Source of the DNA: Desulfonatronovibrio magnus
GTDB lineage: Bacteria > Desulfobacterota > Desulfovibrionia > Desulfovibrionales > Desulfonatronovibrionaceae
DNA length: 64,000 nt
Assembly (NCBI RefSeq): GCF_000934755.1
Contig: NZ_KN882177.1
Coordinates: forward strand, 27,307 to 91,306
Direction: 5' to 3'
A model generated the notes under the pieces. It saw only the letters and a list, made by a program, of their open reading frames with translations. It had not been told where the DNA came from and ran no database searches. Of the stretch, positions 1 through 8,794 are shown piece by piece. The position numbers and the translations under genes are program-made. The stretch's first letter is position 1; every line of letters starts with the position of its first letter.

Positions 1-1017
1 GATTTTTTGAGCAGCCTCAAGATTGGTCTTGAAGGCCATCTCCTTGAAGTCTTTTTCGCCACCGATTTTGCCTGAGTTGATATCTACGGCCATGAGTGCT
101 TCTGCCTGATCAAAGACCAATTGCCCACCACTGGGCAGGTCAACTTCTCTGGAAAAAATCTGGGTAATCTGTTTTTCCAAGCTGAAGCGCTCCAGGAGGT
201 TACGTTCAGGTTCATTATGAATTTTAACCATTTTTTTGCGCCTTGGAAAAACCAGGGCTGCAAATTCCTGTACCTGCTGCGCGGTCTGTTCATGGTCCAC
301 CCAAACTTCTGAAACATCTTCTGTAAGATAGTCTCTAATTGCTCTGAAGGCCAGATCCTTTTCTTCATATATAAGGCCAGGGGCTTTTTCGCCCATACCC
401 TTTTTACGGACCTCTTTCCACAAGCGCTTGAGAAACTGCAGATCTCTGGACAGGCAGGTTTTATTTCTGCCCTCGCTGACAGTGCGTACAATTACGCCAA
501 GTCCTTCATCCAATTTGAGTTCATCAACTATGGTCTTAAGGCGGAGTCTTTCCTTTTCATCTTCAATTTTACGGGAGATTCCCAGTTGTTCTCTTCCTGG
601 GGTGAGCACGAAATATCTGCCAGGAAAAGACAGGTATGTGGTAAGAAAAGCACCTTTGGTACCAGTGGGCTCTTTGACCACCTGCACCAGGAGTTCCTGT
701 CCAGGCTTGAGGACTCTTTGCAGGGGCGGGTACTTATTGCCCTTGATGGGTTTGATATCTGACTTGTAGTATTCCGGATGGATTTCATCCACCTGTAAAA
801 ATCCATTGCGCGCAGCCCCGTAATTGATAAAAGCGGCCTGAAGGGCCTGGTCAATGTTGTGAATTCTGGCCTTGTAAATATTGCCTTTTGTTTTGGACTG
901 GTTAAGCATTTCAACATAATATTCCTGGATCATCCCATCAAGGGATAGAACAAGCTCAATTTGTTCGCCGGGAAGTACGCTGATAAACATTTTTCTTTTT
1001 CTGGTTTTAGCTGGCAT
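1..1017 (-). CDS. Ribonuclease E/G family endoribonuclease, N-terminal part (cut by window edge)
   Basis: The reading frame is open from an ATG at 1017 (minus strand) to the window edge, giving 339 residues without a stop. The start has a good ribosome binding site (GAGGAAAG about 5 nt upstream). After a short lead-in, residues about 40-115 look like an S1 RNA-binding domain. There follows the RNase E/G core, with a GVIVRTVSEG stretch near residue 175 and AVDINSG near 310. Asp312 in that last motif corresponds to the catalytic Mg2+-binding aspartate of E. coli RNase E. The family cuts single-stranded RNA in rRNA processing and mRNA decay in the cytoplasm. The C-terminal portion lies outside the window, so RNase E and RNase G cannot be told apart. 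Confidence 0.93.
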   Translation of the reverse strand, partial: MPAKTRKRKMFISVLPGEQIELVLSLDGMIQEYYVEMLNQSKTKGNIYKARIHNIDQALQAAFINYGAARNGFLQVDEIHPEYYKSDIKPIKGNKYPPLQRVLKPGQELLVQVVKEPTGTKGAFLTTYLSFPGRYFVLTPGREQLGISRKIEDEKERLRLKTIVDELKLDEGLGVIVRTVSEGRNKTCLSRDLQFLKRLWKEVRKKGMGEKAPGLIYEEKDLAFRAIRDYLTEDVSEVWVDHEQTAQQVQEFAALVFPRRKKMVKIHNEPERNLLERFSLEKQITQIFSREVDLPSGGQLVFDQAEALMAVDINSGKIGGEKDFKEMAFKTNLEAAQKI

Positions 1018-1071
1018 TCTTTCCTCTGATATATGTAACTTGAAAGTTTAAAGTTTCTTGATTTTTATTTC

Positions 1072-1265
1072 TAATTGTAAGCTCCTTACCCGGGCGGCCC
1101 GGGATCGAACCTGTGAGTAACTGCCTCTAAAGTGGAGCCTGCATCATGCAGGCTATTTAATGCCAGGCGGCTGGAAGCCGCCTCCACATTGAAGAACAGT
1201 CCCATATCTGAAAATTGGAACAGTCCCTGCGAGGTACTATAAAAAAGATTGATGCTGAGTTGGTT
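1072..1265. repeat. Dispersed repeat mosaic (modules R1, R2 and truncated R3)
   Basis: This 260-bp gap carries three modules that recur across the window. R1 (about 1076-1121) is built on the palindrome CCCGGGCGGCCCGGG and ends in GAGTAACT. R2 (about 1122-1210) contains the hairpins GCCTGCATCATGCAGGC and GGCGGCTGGAAGCCGCC. R3 (about 1211-1265) has the AAAAAAGATTGATGCTG segment and breaks off after about 55 bp. The same R1-R2-R3 order is complete at 14406-14780 and, inverted, at 12240-12600. No protein is encoded. Confidence 0.85.
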
Positions 1266-1280
1266 TCTATTACTATTTTG

Positions 1281-2216
1281 TCAAACTGTCACATAAAAAT
1301 TCGGACCGGCTGATGCACCTGTCAGTAACTTAATTTTTCCAGACTTGATCATTTCATCAATGACCGGCTGAGCCTGCTCTCTGGATAACCCTAAGGCCAG
1401 GGCAAGCTGCTCTGTCGTCTGTGGCCTTCTTTGCAAAGAAGCTAAAATGGTCTGACTGGCAGTAGTTATATTTGTCTGAAATTCAGACCGCCCATGTGCC
1501 CCCCCGGTATGTTGCGGATGCAGTTTCTGCTGCCATTGTTTCAAAAAAGCAGGGTCTGGCAGTTTGGATCTTAGATAAGCTCCGGGTCTGGTCATGGTTG
1601 TTACATCCACCCTGTCCGGCCTGAGTTCCTGGAGAAATTCTCTGATGAGGTTCTGATTTTCAAGAGAATCGTTAAACCCCGGCAGGATAAGTACCTCAAG
1701 AAAAAATTTTCCTTTGAATTCTCGGCTAAACTGTAAAAGGCCCTGTTTAATGCCGTGCAGCGAAACTTCAGAATGAGGGCGGTTTATGCGTTGAAATTCT
1801 TCCTCTACAAGGCTGTCAAGGGATGGCAAAACAATATCTGCCCCACTTAGTTCACTTCTTACACTGCTGTTGCCTAAAAGTGAAGAGTTGGTAAGAACAG
1901 CAATTGGAATCTCTGGGCACAGGATCTTTATGGACTTAATGATCTTGCCCAGTTCAGAGTTAAGGCACGGCTCTCCTTCACCGCCAAGGGTCACGCAGTC
2001 AGGAAGAACAGAATGTAGTTCAAGCCATCTGCTCAACTCCTGGATAATCAGATCAGAGCTGACCAATGGTGCTCTGCTGGTGGTCAGGGTTCTGGTCTTA
2101 CCGGATTCGCAGTACAGACAGTCAAAGCTGCATATCTTGTCACACACAAGATCAATGCCAAGTGAATTGCCGAGTCTTGATGATCTTACTGGTCCGAATA
2201 TTGTTTTGAAATTCAT
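1281..2216 (-). CDS. Radical SAM protein of the COG0731 (wyosine-synthetase-like) type with C-terminal winged helix
   Basis: The 311-residue protein starts with the FGPVRSSRLGNSLG signature of the COG0731 radical SAM family. Its [4Fe-4S]/SAM motif CxxxCxxC follows at Cys29, Cys33 and Cys36, and a glycine-rich GGEGEP motif lies near residue 80. Residues about 250-311 look like a small winged helix-turn-helix (TTEQLALALGLSREQAQ). Archaeal COG0731 members include the tRNA wyosine enzyme Taw1, but bacterial members are mostly uncharacterised and the substrate here is unknown. The gene stands alone between repeat-filled gaps, so context gives no further hint. The family call is firm; the reaction is not known. 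Confidence 0.85.
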   Translation of the reverse strand: MNFKTIFGPVRSSRLGNSLGIDLVCDKICSFDCLYCESGKTRTLTTSRAPLVSSDLIIQELSRWLELHSVLPDCVTLGGEGEPCLNSELGKIIKSIKILCPEIPIAVLTNSSLLGNSSVRSELSGADIVLPSLDSLVEEEFQRINRPHSEVSLHGIKQGLLQFSREFKGKFFLEVLILPGFNDSLENQNLIREFLQELRPDRVDVTTMTRPGAYLRSKLPDPAFLKQWQQKLHPQHTGGAHGRSEFQTNITTASQTILASLQRRPQTTEQLALALGLSREQAQPVIDEMIKSGKIKLLTGASAGPNFYVTV

Positions 2217-2258
2217 TTATTGTTTTGAGTGTTGAGTGTTGATATTTATTGGTTAATT

Positions 2259-2334
2259 GTTATCAGTTATCAGTTATCAGTTATCAGTTATCAGTTATCA
2301 GTTAATAGTTAATAGTTAATAGTTAATAGTTGTT
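2259..2334. repeat. Tandem heptamer array (GTTATCA x6, GTTAATA x4)
   Basis: Six consecutive GTTATCA units (2259-2300) are followed by four GTTAATA units (2301-2328) and a degenerate GTTGTTA, leading directly into an R1 repeat. The array lies just upstream of the radical SAM gene start. It probably varies in copy number by replication slippage (inference). Confidence 0.95.
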
Positions 2335-2562
2335 AGCTCCTCACCTGGGCGGACCGGGATCGAACCTGTGGGTAACTAAAAATCAGCCTCAATGTGTTAG
2401 AGATTGCCGCGCTCGAAGACTCGCTCGCAATGACAGCTGAGCTGTCAGGGATGTAGTTGCTGAAAACCTGTCACCCACGAGGGATCCTAAGCGACCGAAG
2501 CAATCTGTATGGTAAAACAATAATGCTCTGAATTTATTGCTAATTTGGTTTTAGTTACTTAG
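2335..2562. repeat. Dispersed repeat R1 followed by R4
   Basis: R1 (2335-2376, with CTGGGCGGACCGGG) runs into R4 (2372-2560). R4 begins GTAACTAAAA and ends TTTTAGTTAC, which are 10-bp inverted ends. Between them are palindromic blocks around GCGAGCGAGTCTTCGAGCG and CACCCACGAGGG. The same 190-bp R4 unit is at 7675-7870 and, inverted, at 12006-12195 and 50881-51070. The stretch 2563-2719 shows nothing recognisable. Confidence 0.85.
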
Positions 2563-2719
2563 AAGCCCTAATGATTCCTTAGTATTCTGTTTTGTTTCAG
2601 CACCATGCACTCAAATAACTGATAACTTTTAACTCTTAAGATATGACTCTTTACGGGAAATTAAAAAACCTTTAACCTTATCTTTGCCTGTGAGAGCATT
2701 GTTCCTGATATATATCCGC

Positions 2720-3295
2720 TTGCAGGGGTGGTTCGCTGAACGGACAAGCCGAATCTGTGAGTAACTGCCTTGATAAGTGGAGCCTGCATCCTGCAGGCTA
2801 TTGAAGCACAGGCGGTTAGAAGCCGTCTCAACATTTGAGAACAGTCACATATTTGATGACACGTGAGCTGTCAAAGTTCCTCCCCCGGGCGGCCCGGGAC
2901 CGAACCTGCGAGTAACTTATACCCCTCGTTCCCAGGCTCCAGCCTGGGGACGGTTAGTTCTTGCGGCTCCAGCCGCTTCTTCAAAATGTGGCTGGAGCCA
3001 CAAAAAAAGAGTTATTCCCAGGCTGGAGCCTGGGAACAAGAAAAATAGCCTTAGCGCGAGATTGCTTCGCTTCGCTCGCAACAAGGATTGCCGCGCACGC
3101 CCCAGTTGAATGGCTGCGCCTACACTGCGTGTATTCAACGAGGTAAAAAGAATCGCTCGCAATGACACCTGAGCTGTCAGGTAGGTAGTTGCTGAAAACC
3201 TGTCACCCACGAGGGAGCCTAAGCGACCCAAGCAATCTGTATGGCAAAATCATAATGTGTAGAATTTATCGCTAATACATATATTTTTATAGTTA
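2720..3295. repeat. Dispersed repeat mosaic (degenerate R1, R2, R1, R5, R4 variant)
   Basis: The modules in order are: a decayed R1 (2720-2766), R2 (2767-2860), a well-preserved R1 (2874-2917), R5 (2918-3040) and an R4-like unit (3045-3297) with an internal insertion near 3090-3150. R5 is a chain of palindromes on the core GGCTCCAGCC, including one at 2929-2952 and another at 3014-3040. The end of the mosaic sits about 20 bp before trmI. The order differs from that at other loci, so the modules appear to move or recombine independently. Confidence 0.8.
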
Positions 3296-3315
3296 CTTAC
3301 AGGAGAAATATCATC

Positions 3316-4143
3316 ATGATTAATCCAGGCCAGCTGGTAATGCTGGTCAGCCACAAGGGCAAGCGTTTTTTCAGGCTGTTAGACCCGGAAGAAACACTTA
3401 ACACCAATGACGGTCAGCTTCAAATGCAAAGTGTCATGGAAGCTGGTTTTGGAGGAGCTGTTGAAACTCATCTTGGCAGAACGTATAGTGTGTTCAAGCC
3501 CACATTGTATGACCTGATAAAATCAGTCAAGCGCAGAACTCAGATAATTTATCCCAAGGATATTGGCTATATTATTGTAAAGCTCGGTGTAGGCCCCGGA
3601 GTCAGGGTAATAGAATCGGGTTCAGGATCAGGGGCCATGACTACTGCTCTGGCCTGGTTTGTGGGAGATACTGGCAAGGTATACTCTTATGAAAGGCGCG
3701 AGGAGTTTTCCAGGCTGTGTCAGGAAAACCTGAACCGCAACGGACTTGGACACAGGGTGGAAAGCATTAACAGGGATATAAGCCATGGTTTTGATCAACG
3801 CAATGTTGATGCTGTTTTTCTTGATGTACGCACTCCATGGGATTATCTTTGCCATGTTCCTGAAGTTCTTCTGCCAGGGGGCCCCATAGGATTTCTGCTT
3901 CCTACGGCCAACCAGGTCAGCATATTGTTAAGCGCCCTGGAGGCAGGACCGTTTACTTCCATCGAAGTGCTGGAGTTGCTTAACAGAAGATATAAACCAG
4001 TACCTGAGAGGCTGAGACCGGATGATCGAATGGTTGCCCACACAGGTTATCTGATTTTTGCAAGGTTGAAGACCAAAGCGCTCCAGCCGCCTGAAGATGA
4101 TGAGTCTGGATATGACATTGAAGGAGATGAATGTGAGTGCTGA
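3316..4143 (+). CDS. trmI: tRNA (adenine-N1)-methyltransferase, TrmI family
   Basis: The 275-residue protein matches the usual length and layout of bacterial/archaeal TrmI, which makes m1A58 in the tRNA T-loop using S-adenosylmethionine. An N-terminal beta domain (residues 1-70) precedes a Rossmann methyltransferase fold. The SAM-binding glycine motif is ESGSGSGAMT (residues 100-109). A later FLDVRTPWDYL stretch fits the substrate-side motif D-x-P-W. An AGGAG ribosome binding site lies 11 nt before the ATG. The gene overlaps the start of the next gene (yggS-type), so the two are probably translationally coupled. The acidic C-terminal tail is not diagnostic. Confidence 0.9.
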   Translation: MINPGQLVMLVSHKGKRFFRLLDPEETLNTNDGQLQMQSVMEAGFGGAVETHLGRTYSVFKPTLYDLIKSVKRRTQIIYPKDIGYIIVKLGVGPGVRVIESGSGSGAMTTALAWFVGDTGKVYSYERREEFSRLCQENLNRNGLGHRVESINRDISHGFDQRNVDAVFLDVRTPWDYLCHVPEVLLPGGPIGFLLPTANQVSILLSALEAGPFTSIEVLELLNRRYKPVPERLRPDDRMVAHTGYLIFARLKTKALQPPEDDESGYDIEGDECEC

Positions 4144-4858
4144 GGACAAGAGATTAGAATCTCTCAAGGCAGTGCTGCGCGCCAACCTGGATATTGTTAG
4201 GGAGCGGGTTGACAAAGCGTTAGAGAAGTCCAATGATCCAGGTAGAAAGGTGACTATAGTTGCTGTTTCTAAAAGGCAGTCTGTAGAAAAGATCAGGATT
4301 TTGTCAGAAGTTGGTCACATGGACTTTGGAGAGAGTTATGTTCAGGAAGCTGAGGAGAAAATGCACAACCTCAAGGACCTTAAGCTGCGCATGCATTTTA
4401 TTGGAGCCTTGCAAACCAACAAGGCCAGGTTTGTGGCAGGAAAATATACTCTTGTACATTCGGTAGGCTCTGTTAAACTGGCAAGATATTTGCATAAAAA
4501 GGCCCAGGGCTTGGAAAAAGTTCAACCAGTGCTGATACAGGTCAATCTGGCCGGAGAAGAACAAAAGGCTGGAGTTACCCTGCAGGGATTGACCGATTTA
4601 GCCACTGAAATATGCAACCTGAGAAGCTTGAGGCTGCAGGGTTTGATGATCATGCCTCCTTTTTCTGACGATCCTGAAAAGTCCCGGCCATATTTTGCCG
4701 GTCTCAGAAGGTGCAGAAATCAGTTAGAAAAAGACCTTGGACTGGTGCTTCCGGATCTTTCTATGGGCATGTCTAATGATTATGCTGTAGCTGTAGAAGA
4801 AGGTGCAAACCTTGTCAGGGTGGGAACAACTCTTTTTGGTCCACGGACAGCTATATAA
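4133..4858 (+). CDS. yggS: YggS/PLPBP-family pyridoxal-phosphate homeostasis protein
   Basis: The protein belongs to the single-domain alanine-racemase-like family that binds PLP and affects vitamin B6 and amino-acid balance. The PLP-lysine motif is VAVSKRQS near residue 42. The motifs DFGESYVQE, HFIGALQTNK, LMIMPP and LSMGMSNDY follow in family order. I chose the GTG at 4133 because AAGGAG (4121-4126) lies 6 nt upstream. The ATGs at 4097, 4112 and 4127 are in frame but lack properly spaced ribosome binding sites, and choosing one would extend the overlap with trmI. The gene lies at the head of the motility block, as in other Desulfovibrionales (recalled synteny). Confidence 0.9.
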   Translation: MSAEDKRLESLKAVLRANLDIVRERVDKALEKSNDPGRKVTIVAVSKRQSVEKIRILSEVGHMDFGESYVQEAEEKMHNLKDLKLRMHFIGALQTNKARFVAGKYTLVHSVGSVKLARYLHKKAQGLEKVQPVLIQVNLAGEEQKAGVTLQGLTDLATEICNLRSLRLQGLMIMPPFSDDPEKSRPYFAGLRRCRNQLEKDLGLVLPDLSMGMSNDYAVAVEEGANLVRVGTTLFGPRTAI

Positions 4859-4967
4859 GGACTGACTGCGAGATTAAATAAATCTGATATAAATGCCGAT
4901 TAAAAACAATGTATCTGTGTCTTATTTTAAACGCAAAACTGATACTTCAGATTGCAGGATGTAAATA

Positions 4968-5729
4968 ATGGATCTGGCAACAATTCTTGGACTGGTTATC
5001 GCTTTTGGTCTGGTAAGTTCCGCTATACTTCTTGGCGGAAGCCCCATGATTTTTATCAATATTCCGGCAGCACTAATTGTTATCGGCGGCACCATTGGGG
5101 CAACCATGATAAACTATCCACTCGGGCATGTTCTCGGCGTAGTGGGTGTTATCAAGCATACTTTTATGACCAAGGTTGAAAGTCCTGCAAAAATCATTGA
5201 ACAGTTCATGGATTTTGCCAATAAGGCCAGAAGGGAAGGTATTCTGTCCTTAGAGCCCATGCTTAAGAATATCGATGATCAATACTTGAAAAAGGGGTTG
5301 CAGCTTACAGTGGATGGTCTGGAGCCGCAAACTATTCAGGAGATCATGGAAACAGAAATATCGTACCTTGAAGAAAGACATGAAACAGGGGCGGAAATCC
5401 TGGCTATAATGGGCTCTTTTGCACCTGCCATGGGAATGATAGGTACAGTAATCGGGCTTGTTCAAATGCTTCAGGCCCTTGATGATCCCAGTGCCATTGG
5501 ACCGGCCATGGCTGTCGCACTTATTACAACTTTTTATGGCGCCCTGCTGGCCAACCTGGTTTTCAACCCTATGTCAGGCAAGCTCAAAACGCGCAGTAAG
5601 GAAGAAATACTGGGCAAGGAAATGATGCTGGAAGGAATTCTCTGCATATCCAAAGGCGAAAATCCCAGGATTATTGAGGAAAAATTAAACAGTTATCTGC
5701 CTCCCAAGGTCAGGAGGGCAACAGATTGA
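4968..5729 (+). CDS. motA: Flagellar motor stator protein MotA
   Basis: The 253-residue integral membrane protein has the PomA/MotA layout. Two N-terminal membrane segments (residues about 3-45) precede a cytoplasmic charged loop with RREGILSLEP. Two more membrane segments follow around MGSFAPAMGMIGTVIGLVQML and the 175-205 region. MotA with MotB forms the stator ion channel that drives flagellar rotation. The gene ends one nucleotide before motB. Whether the motor uses H+ or Na+ cannot be decided from the sequence alone. Confidence 0.95.
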   Translation: MDLATILGLVIAFGLVSSAILLGGSPMIFINIPAALIVIGGTIGATMINYPLGHVLGVVGVIKHTFMTKVESPAKIIEQFMDFANKARREGILSLEPMLKNIDDQYLKKGLQLTVDGLEPQTIQEIMETEISYLEERHETGAEILAIMGSFAPAMGMIGTVIGLVQMLQALDDPSAIGPAMAVALITTFYGALLANLVFNPMSGKLKTRSKEEILGKEMMLEGILCISKGENPRIIEEKLNSYLPPKVRRATD

Positions 5730-5730
5730 T

Positions 5731-6564
5731 ATGGCACGCAAGGAAAAAAAGGAAAAACAGTCAGGCGGATTAGCACCGTGGCTGGTCACCTTGACCGATA
5801 TAATGACCCTGCTTTTGACTTTTTTCGTACTCATCATCACTTTTGCATCCTTTCTGGACCCGAGGCGAGTCAAGCTGGTCATGGGGTCCATTACAGGAAC
5901 CTTTGGAATAGGTACGGGCAAACAGGATGTTTTGAGTCAGGTAGAAGGAGACTGGGTGGTGGAAGAAGGTCCCATGCCCGATGATCGTGAACTTCAGCAG
6001 ATCAAGCCTCTTTTGTGGGATGATAAAAACGATGATTTGAACTTCATTGAAAACAGGTTTGTCCAGATCTTTTCAATTAACACAGACATCCTTTATGAAC
6101 CCGGGCAGACAGTTTTGACTCAGGCAGGAGAGGAATTGTTAGACAGGGTAATTCCAGTCCTGAACGATCTGACCTATCCGGTTCTGCTTGCCGGTCACAC
6201 TTCGCCGGTGCGGGATGAACTTGGTAACGGCAGGCAGGAAAGAAGGGCACAGGATGAGGTCAACCCTTCCTGGGATCTTTCTTTACATCGTGTTCTCAAT
6301 GTTTACCGATACCTGATTGAAAATAATGTTGATCCGGATATTATGAGGCTTGAAGCCTTTGGTGAATATGCACCGCGGTACAGTAACAGAACTCAGGATG
6401 GACGACGCAATAACCGCAGAGTGGAGATTATTCTGGACAAAAGAAATCCTGAATGGACCCATGCCAGAGTAGATGAAGCTGCAACCCGTGATCCGGATGA
6501 CGATGGACGCTTTATTTACAGAGATTTTATTTTTGATGTAGGTCCTACAGAGCGAAGACAATAA
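5731..6564 (+). CDS. motB: Flagellar motor stator protein MotB (first paralogue)
   Basis: The 277-residue protein has a basic N-terminus and a single membrane helix carrying the stator channel aspartate (Asp23, in LTDIMTLLLTFF). A plug/linker region and a C-terminal OmpA-like peptidoglycan-binding domain (residues about 120-240) follow. The latter includes AGHTSP and the NNRRVEIIL motif. The C-terminus after the OmpA domain adds about 35 acidic residues. The gene starts immediately after motA and is followed 36 nt later by a second motB-like gene. Confidence 0.93.
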   Translation: MARKEKKEKQSGGLAPWLVTLTDIMTLLLTFFVLIITFASFLDPRRVKLVMGSITGTFGIGTGKQDVLSQVEGDWVVEEGPMPDDRELQQIKPLLWDDKNDDLNFIENRFVQIFSINTDILYEPGQTVLTQAGEELLDRVIPVLNDLTYPVLLAGHTSPVRDELGNGRQERRAQDEVNPSWDLSLHRVLNVYRYLIENNVDPDIMRLEAFGEYAPRYSNRTQDGRRNNRRVEIILDKRNPEWTHARVDEAATRDPDDDGRFIYRDFIFDVGPTERRQ

Positions 6565-6600
6565 CTGCATAAGCTATGCAGTCGGGGCGGGAGCATTACA

Positions 6601-7323
6601 TTGGCCAGAAAAAAGAAAAAGGCAAAGCCCATTGAGGCTTTATGGATGGTCACTTTTGCAGACATGGTGACCATTCTTTTGACCTTTTTTATTCTTCTGC
6701 TTAGCATGGCTTCACTTGACCGGGATATTATCAGAGAGGTAATTACAATTTTTCAGGATGATATTGCTTTTGTTTCACCCACCTCCTCGGGAAGAGTGCC
6801 GGACAGGTTTGTAATTTTCGAAGAGCTTCTTGAAAAGCCATGGGAAATTTTAAAAAAACAGCAGAGAATCAAGGATTTACTTTTTCCAGATGATGTGATG
6901 CCCCCTGACCTCAGCAGGAGCACTCTGGATGAAAACCTCAGGGTTCTGGTTCGACCGGAAGGGGTTGCCTTGATGCTAACAGATGAGCTCCTTTTTCCAT
7001 TTGCTGAAACCTCTCTCAATCCCAGGGCGAAACATGTTCTGGACCAGATTATTCCGCTGGTCAAAGAATGGCCGGCACCAGTGAATATTGCTGGATATAC
7101 GGACAATATCCCTGGTATTCATATGGATAATTATGAATTTGGAGCACTAAGAGCCATGGCAGTGCTGGAGTATTTCCTTGCCAGCGGGGTCAACGAGAAA
7201 CGGGTTTCGGTTTCTTCTTACGGGCCGCATTTTCCAGTGGCATCAAATAATCATGCGAGAGGTCGTGCCATGAACAGAAGGGTGGAGATTCTGCTCAGAA
7301 CCACTGCCAAGACTTTTTTTTGA
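6601..7323 (+). CDS. Second MotB-family stator protein (OmpA/MotB domain)
   Basis: This 240-residue paralogue keeps the essential features of MotB: a lysine-rich N-terminus, a membrane helix with the channel aspartate (Asp21 in FADMVTILLTFF) and an OmpA-like domain ending in NRRVEILL. It is clearly diverged from its neighbour. The start is a TTG at 6601 with a GGGAG ribosome binding site 7 nt upstream; no better start exists. Two adjacent motB-type genes behind one motA suggest either a heteromeric stator or alternative stators sharing MotA (inference). Confidence 0.88.
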   Translation: MARKKKKAKPIEALWMVTFADMVTILLTFFILLLSMASLDRDIIREVITIFQDDIAFVSPTSSGRVPDRFVIFEELLEKPWEILKKQQRIKDLLFPDDVMPPDLSRSTLDENLRVLVRPEGVALMLTDELLFPFAETSLNPRAKHVLDQIIPLVKEWPAPVNIAGYTDNIPGIHMDNYEFGALRAMAVLEYFLASGVNEKRVSVSSYGPHFPVASNNHARGRAMNRRVEILLRTTAKTFF

Positions 7324-7349
7324 CATAATAAAAACTTGAGAGTTAAAAG

Positions 7350-8175
7350 CGCCTTACATGGGTTGCCCGGGAGCCGAACCGATAAGTAACTTACACCCAT
7401 CAAAACCTGGATTCCGGCTTTCGCCGGAATGACGATAAAGAGTAAGAACTTGCTTTAACCGTCACCCCGGTCCCGGATCGAGTCCGGGATGACGGATCCG
7501 GGGTCCAGTTTTTTTGAAGTTACTTGTAAGCTCTTCACCCGGGCGGCCCGGGACTGAACTTGTGAGTAACTTATACCCCTCGTTCCCAGGCTCCAGCCTG
7601 GGGACGTCTTGTTCTTGCGGCTCCAGCCGCTTCTTTGAAATGTGGCTTAAGCCACAAAAAAAGAGGTAATAGCCTTAACACGAGATTGCTTCGCTTCGCT
7701 CGCAACAAGGATTGCCGCGCTCGAAGACTCGCTCGCAATGACACCTGAGATGTCAGGGAAGTGGTTGCTGAAAACCTGTCACCCACAAGTGAGCCTAAGC
7801 GACCGAAGCAATCTGTAAGGTAAAACCATAATGCTCTGAATTTATTGCTAATTTGGTTTTAGTTACTTAGAAGCGCCTCACCCGGGCGGCCCGGGACCGA
7901 ACCTGTGAGTAACTTTAAGAGCCTGTCACTTTTCTGAAAATTGGGACAGTCCCCGCTAGGTACTTTAAAAAAGATTGATGCTGCATTGGTTACTGGAAGA
8001 AATTTGCTTTGGTGAAAAAATCTACACAGCGAGGGACAGTCCCTGTGCCAGGCTCAAAGTTCCCATCTTTGACGGAACTTTGCTGGCAAATGTGCATGAA
8101 TCATAAGCAAAAATCATAAAAATGTGAAAATTGTAACCATTTGAATTTATTAGCAAAACGATTCTAGTTACTTGT
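7350..8175. repeat. Large dispersed-repeat mosaic splitting the motility operon
   Basis: The 950-bp gap between motB2 and fliL is almost entirely repeat modules. In order: R1 (7351-7393), R6 (7398-7500), R1 (7525-7570), R5 (7571-7660), R4 (7675-7870), R1 (7872-7914) and R3 (7915-8175). R6 contains the hairpin GATTCCGGCTTTCGCCGGAATG and a CCCGGATCGAGTCCGGG palindrome. R1 repeatedly acts as a header before a different downstream module. The R3 copy here matches, inverted, the sequence at the window's right end (63905-64000). No coding capacity was found. Confidence 0.85.
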
Positions 8176-8231
8176 AAGACAGATTGATTTGCCAAAAAAG
8201 ATAATAAAAACATATAATTATAATAAATTTT

Positions 8232-8260
8232 TTGACTGTTTAGATAACAAATATTTTAAT
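8232..8260 (+). promoter_or_regulatory. Candidate sigma-70-type promoter for fliL operon
   Basis: TTGACT (8232-8237) and TTTAAT (8255-8260) are separated by 17 bp in an AT-rich stretch, 19 bp before the fliL start. An AAGGTAGG ribosome binding site follows. The site lies just beyond the repeat mosaic, which could explain how the fli genes keep expression despite the inserted repeats (inference). Confidence 0.45.
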
Positions 8261-8278
8261 TTAAGGTAGGTAAATAAT

Positions 8279-8773
8279 ATGGCTCCTGAAAATGATAAAG
8301 ATGCCGCTGAAGGGGGCAAAAAAAAATCATCCAAGCTGAAATGGATTCTCCTTGTCCTGCTCCTGGGTGCGCTTGGAGGAGCGGGATATTTTGGGTATAC
8401 TCATTTTCTCGCTAATGGCCATGATGCTGAAGAAGGGGCAGAGCAAGAGGCCCCCCGAGTTGATCCCAGAAGAACCGAGGTTGTGGCTTTGGAGCCTTTT
8501 GTTGTCAACCTTGCTGATCCTCTGGGGCGCAGATACTTAAGGACTACGCTCAAGGTTGAAGTAATTGACAGAAGGGCGGCTGCTGATGTTCAGCAGCATA
8601 TGGCAAGAGTGCGTGATTCAATTATTCTGCTTTTGTCCAGCCAGTCTTATTCAGATATAGATACCATGGAAAAAAAGATTCGACTCAGGAATGACATTGC
8701 TGACAGGTTGAATCAGTTTATCGGCCAGGGCAGAGTGGTCAGGGTTTATTTTTCCGAATTTGTAGTTCAGTAG
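8279..8773 (+). CDS. fliL: Flagellar basal body-associated protein FliL
   Basis: The 164-residue protein has the FliL layout. A short charged cytoplasmic N-terminus with a lysine run is followed by one membrane helix (residues about 22-43) and a periplasmic domain with the family's VVALEPFVVNLAD and LRTTLKVEV strands. The C-terminal VRVYFSEFVVQ ending is typical. FliL surrounds the stator and supports torque generation. It is followed 21 nt later by fliM, as expected. Confidence 0.92.
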   Translation: MAPENDKDAAEGGKKKSSKLKWILLVLLLGALGGAGYFGYTHFLANGHDAEEGAEQEAPRVDPRRTEVVALEPFVVNLADPLGRRYLRTTLKVEVIDRRAAADVQQHMARVRDSIILLLSSQSYSDIDTMEKKIRLRNDIADRLNQFIGQGRVVRVYFSEFVVQ

Positions 8774-8794
8774 GAAAGGCCATTTGAGTACAGT

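Noticed and set aside
1080..1121. GGTTCGATCCCGGG (minus strand of R1) resembling a tRNA T-arm and acceptor end
   Set aside because: The 5-bp T-stem does not pair and no D-arm or anticodon arm lies nearby; the same string recurs as part of a dispersed palindrome.
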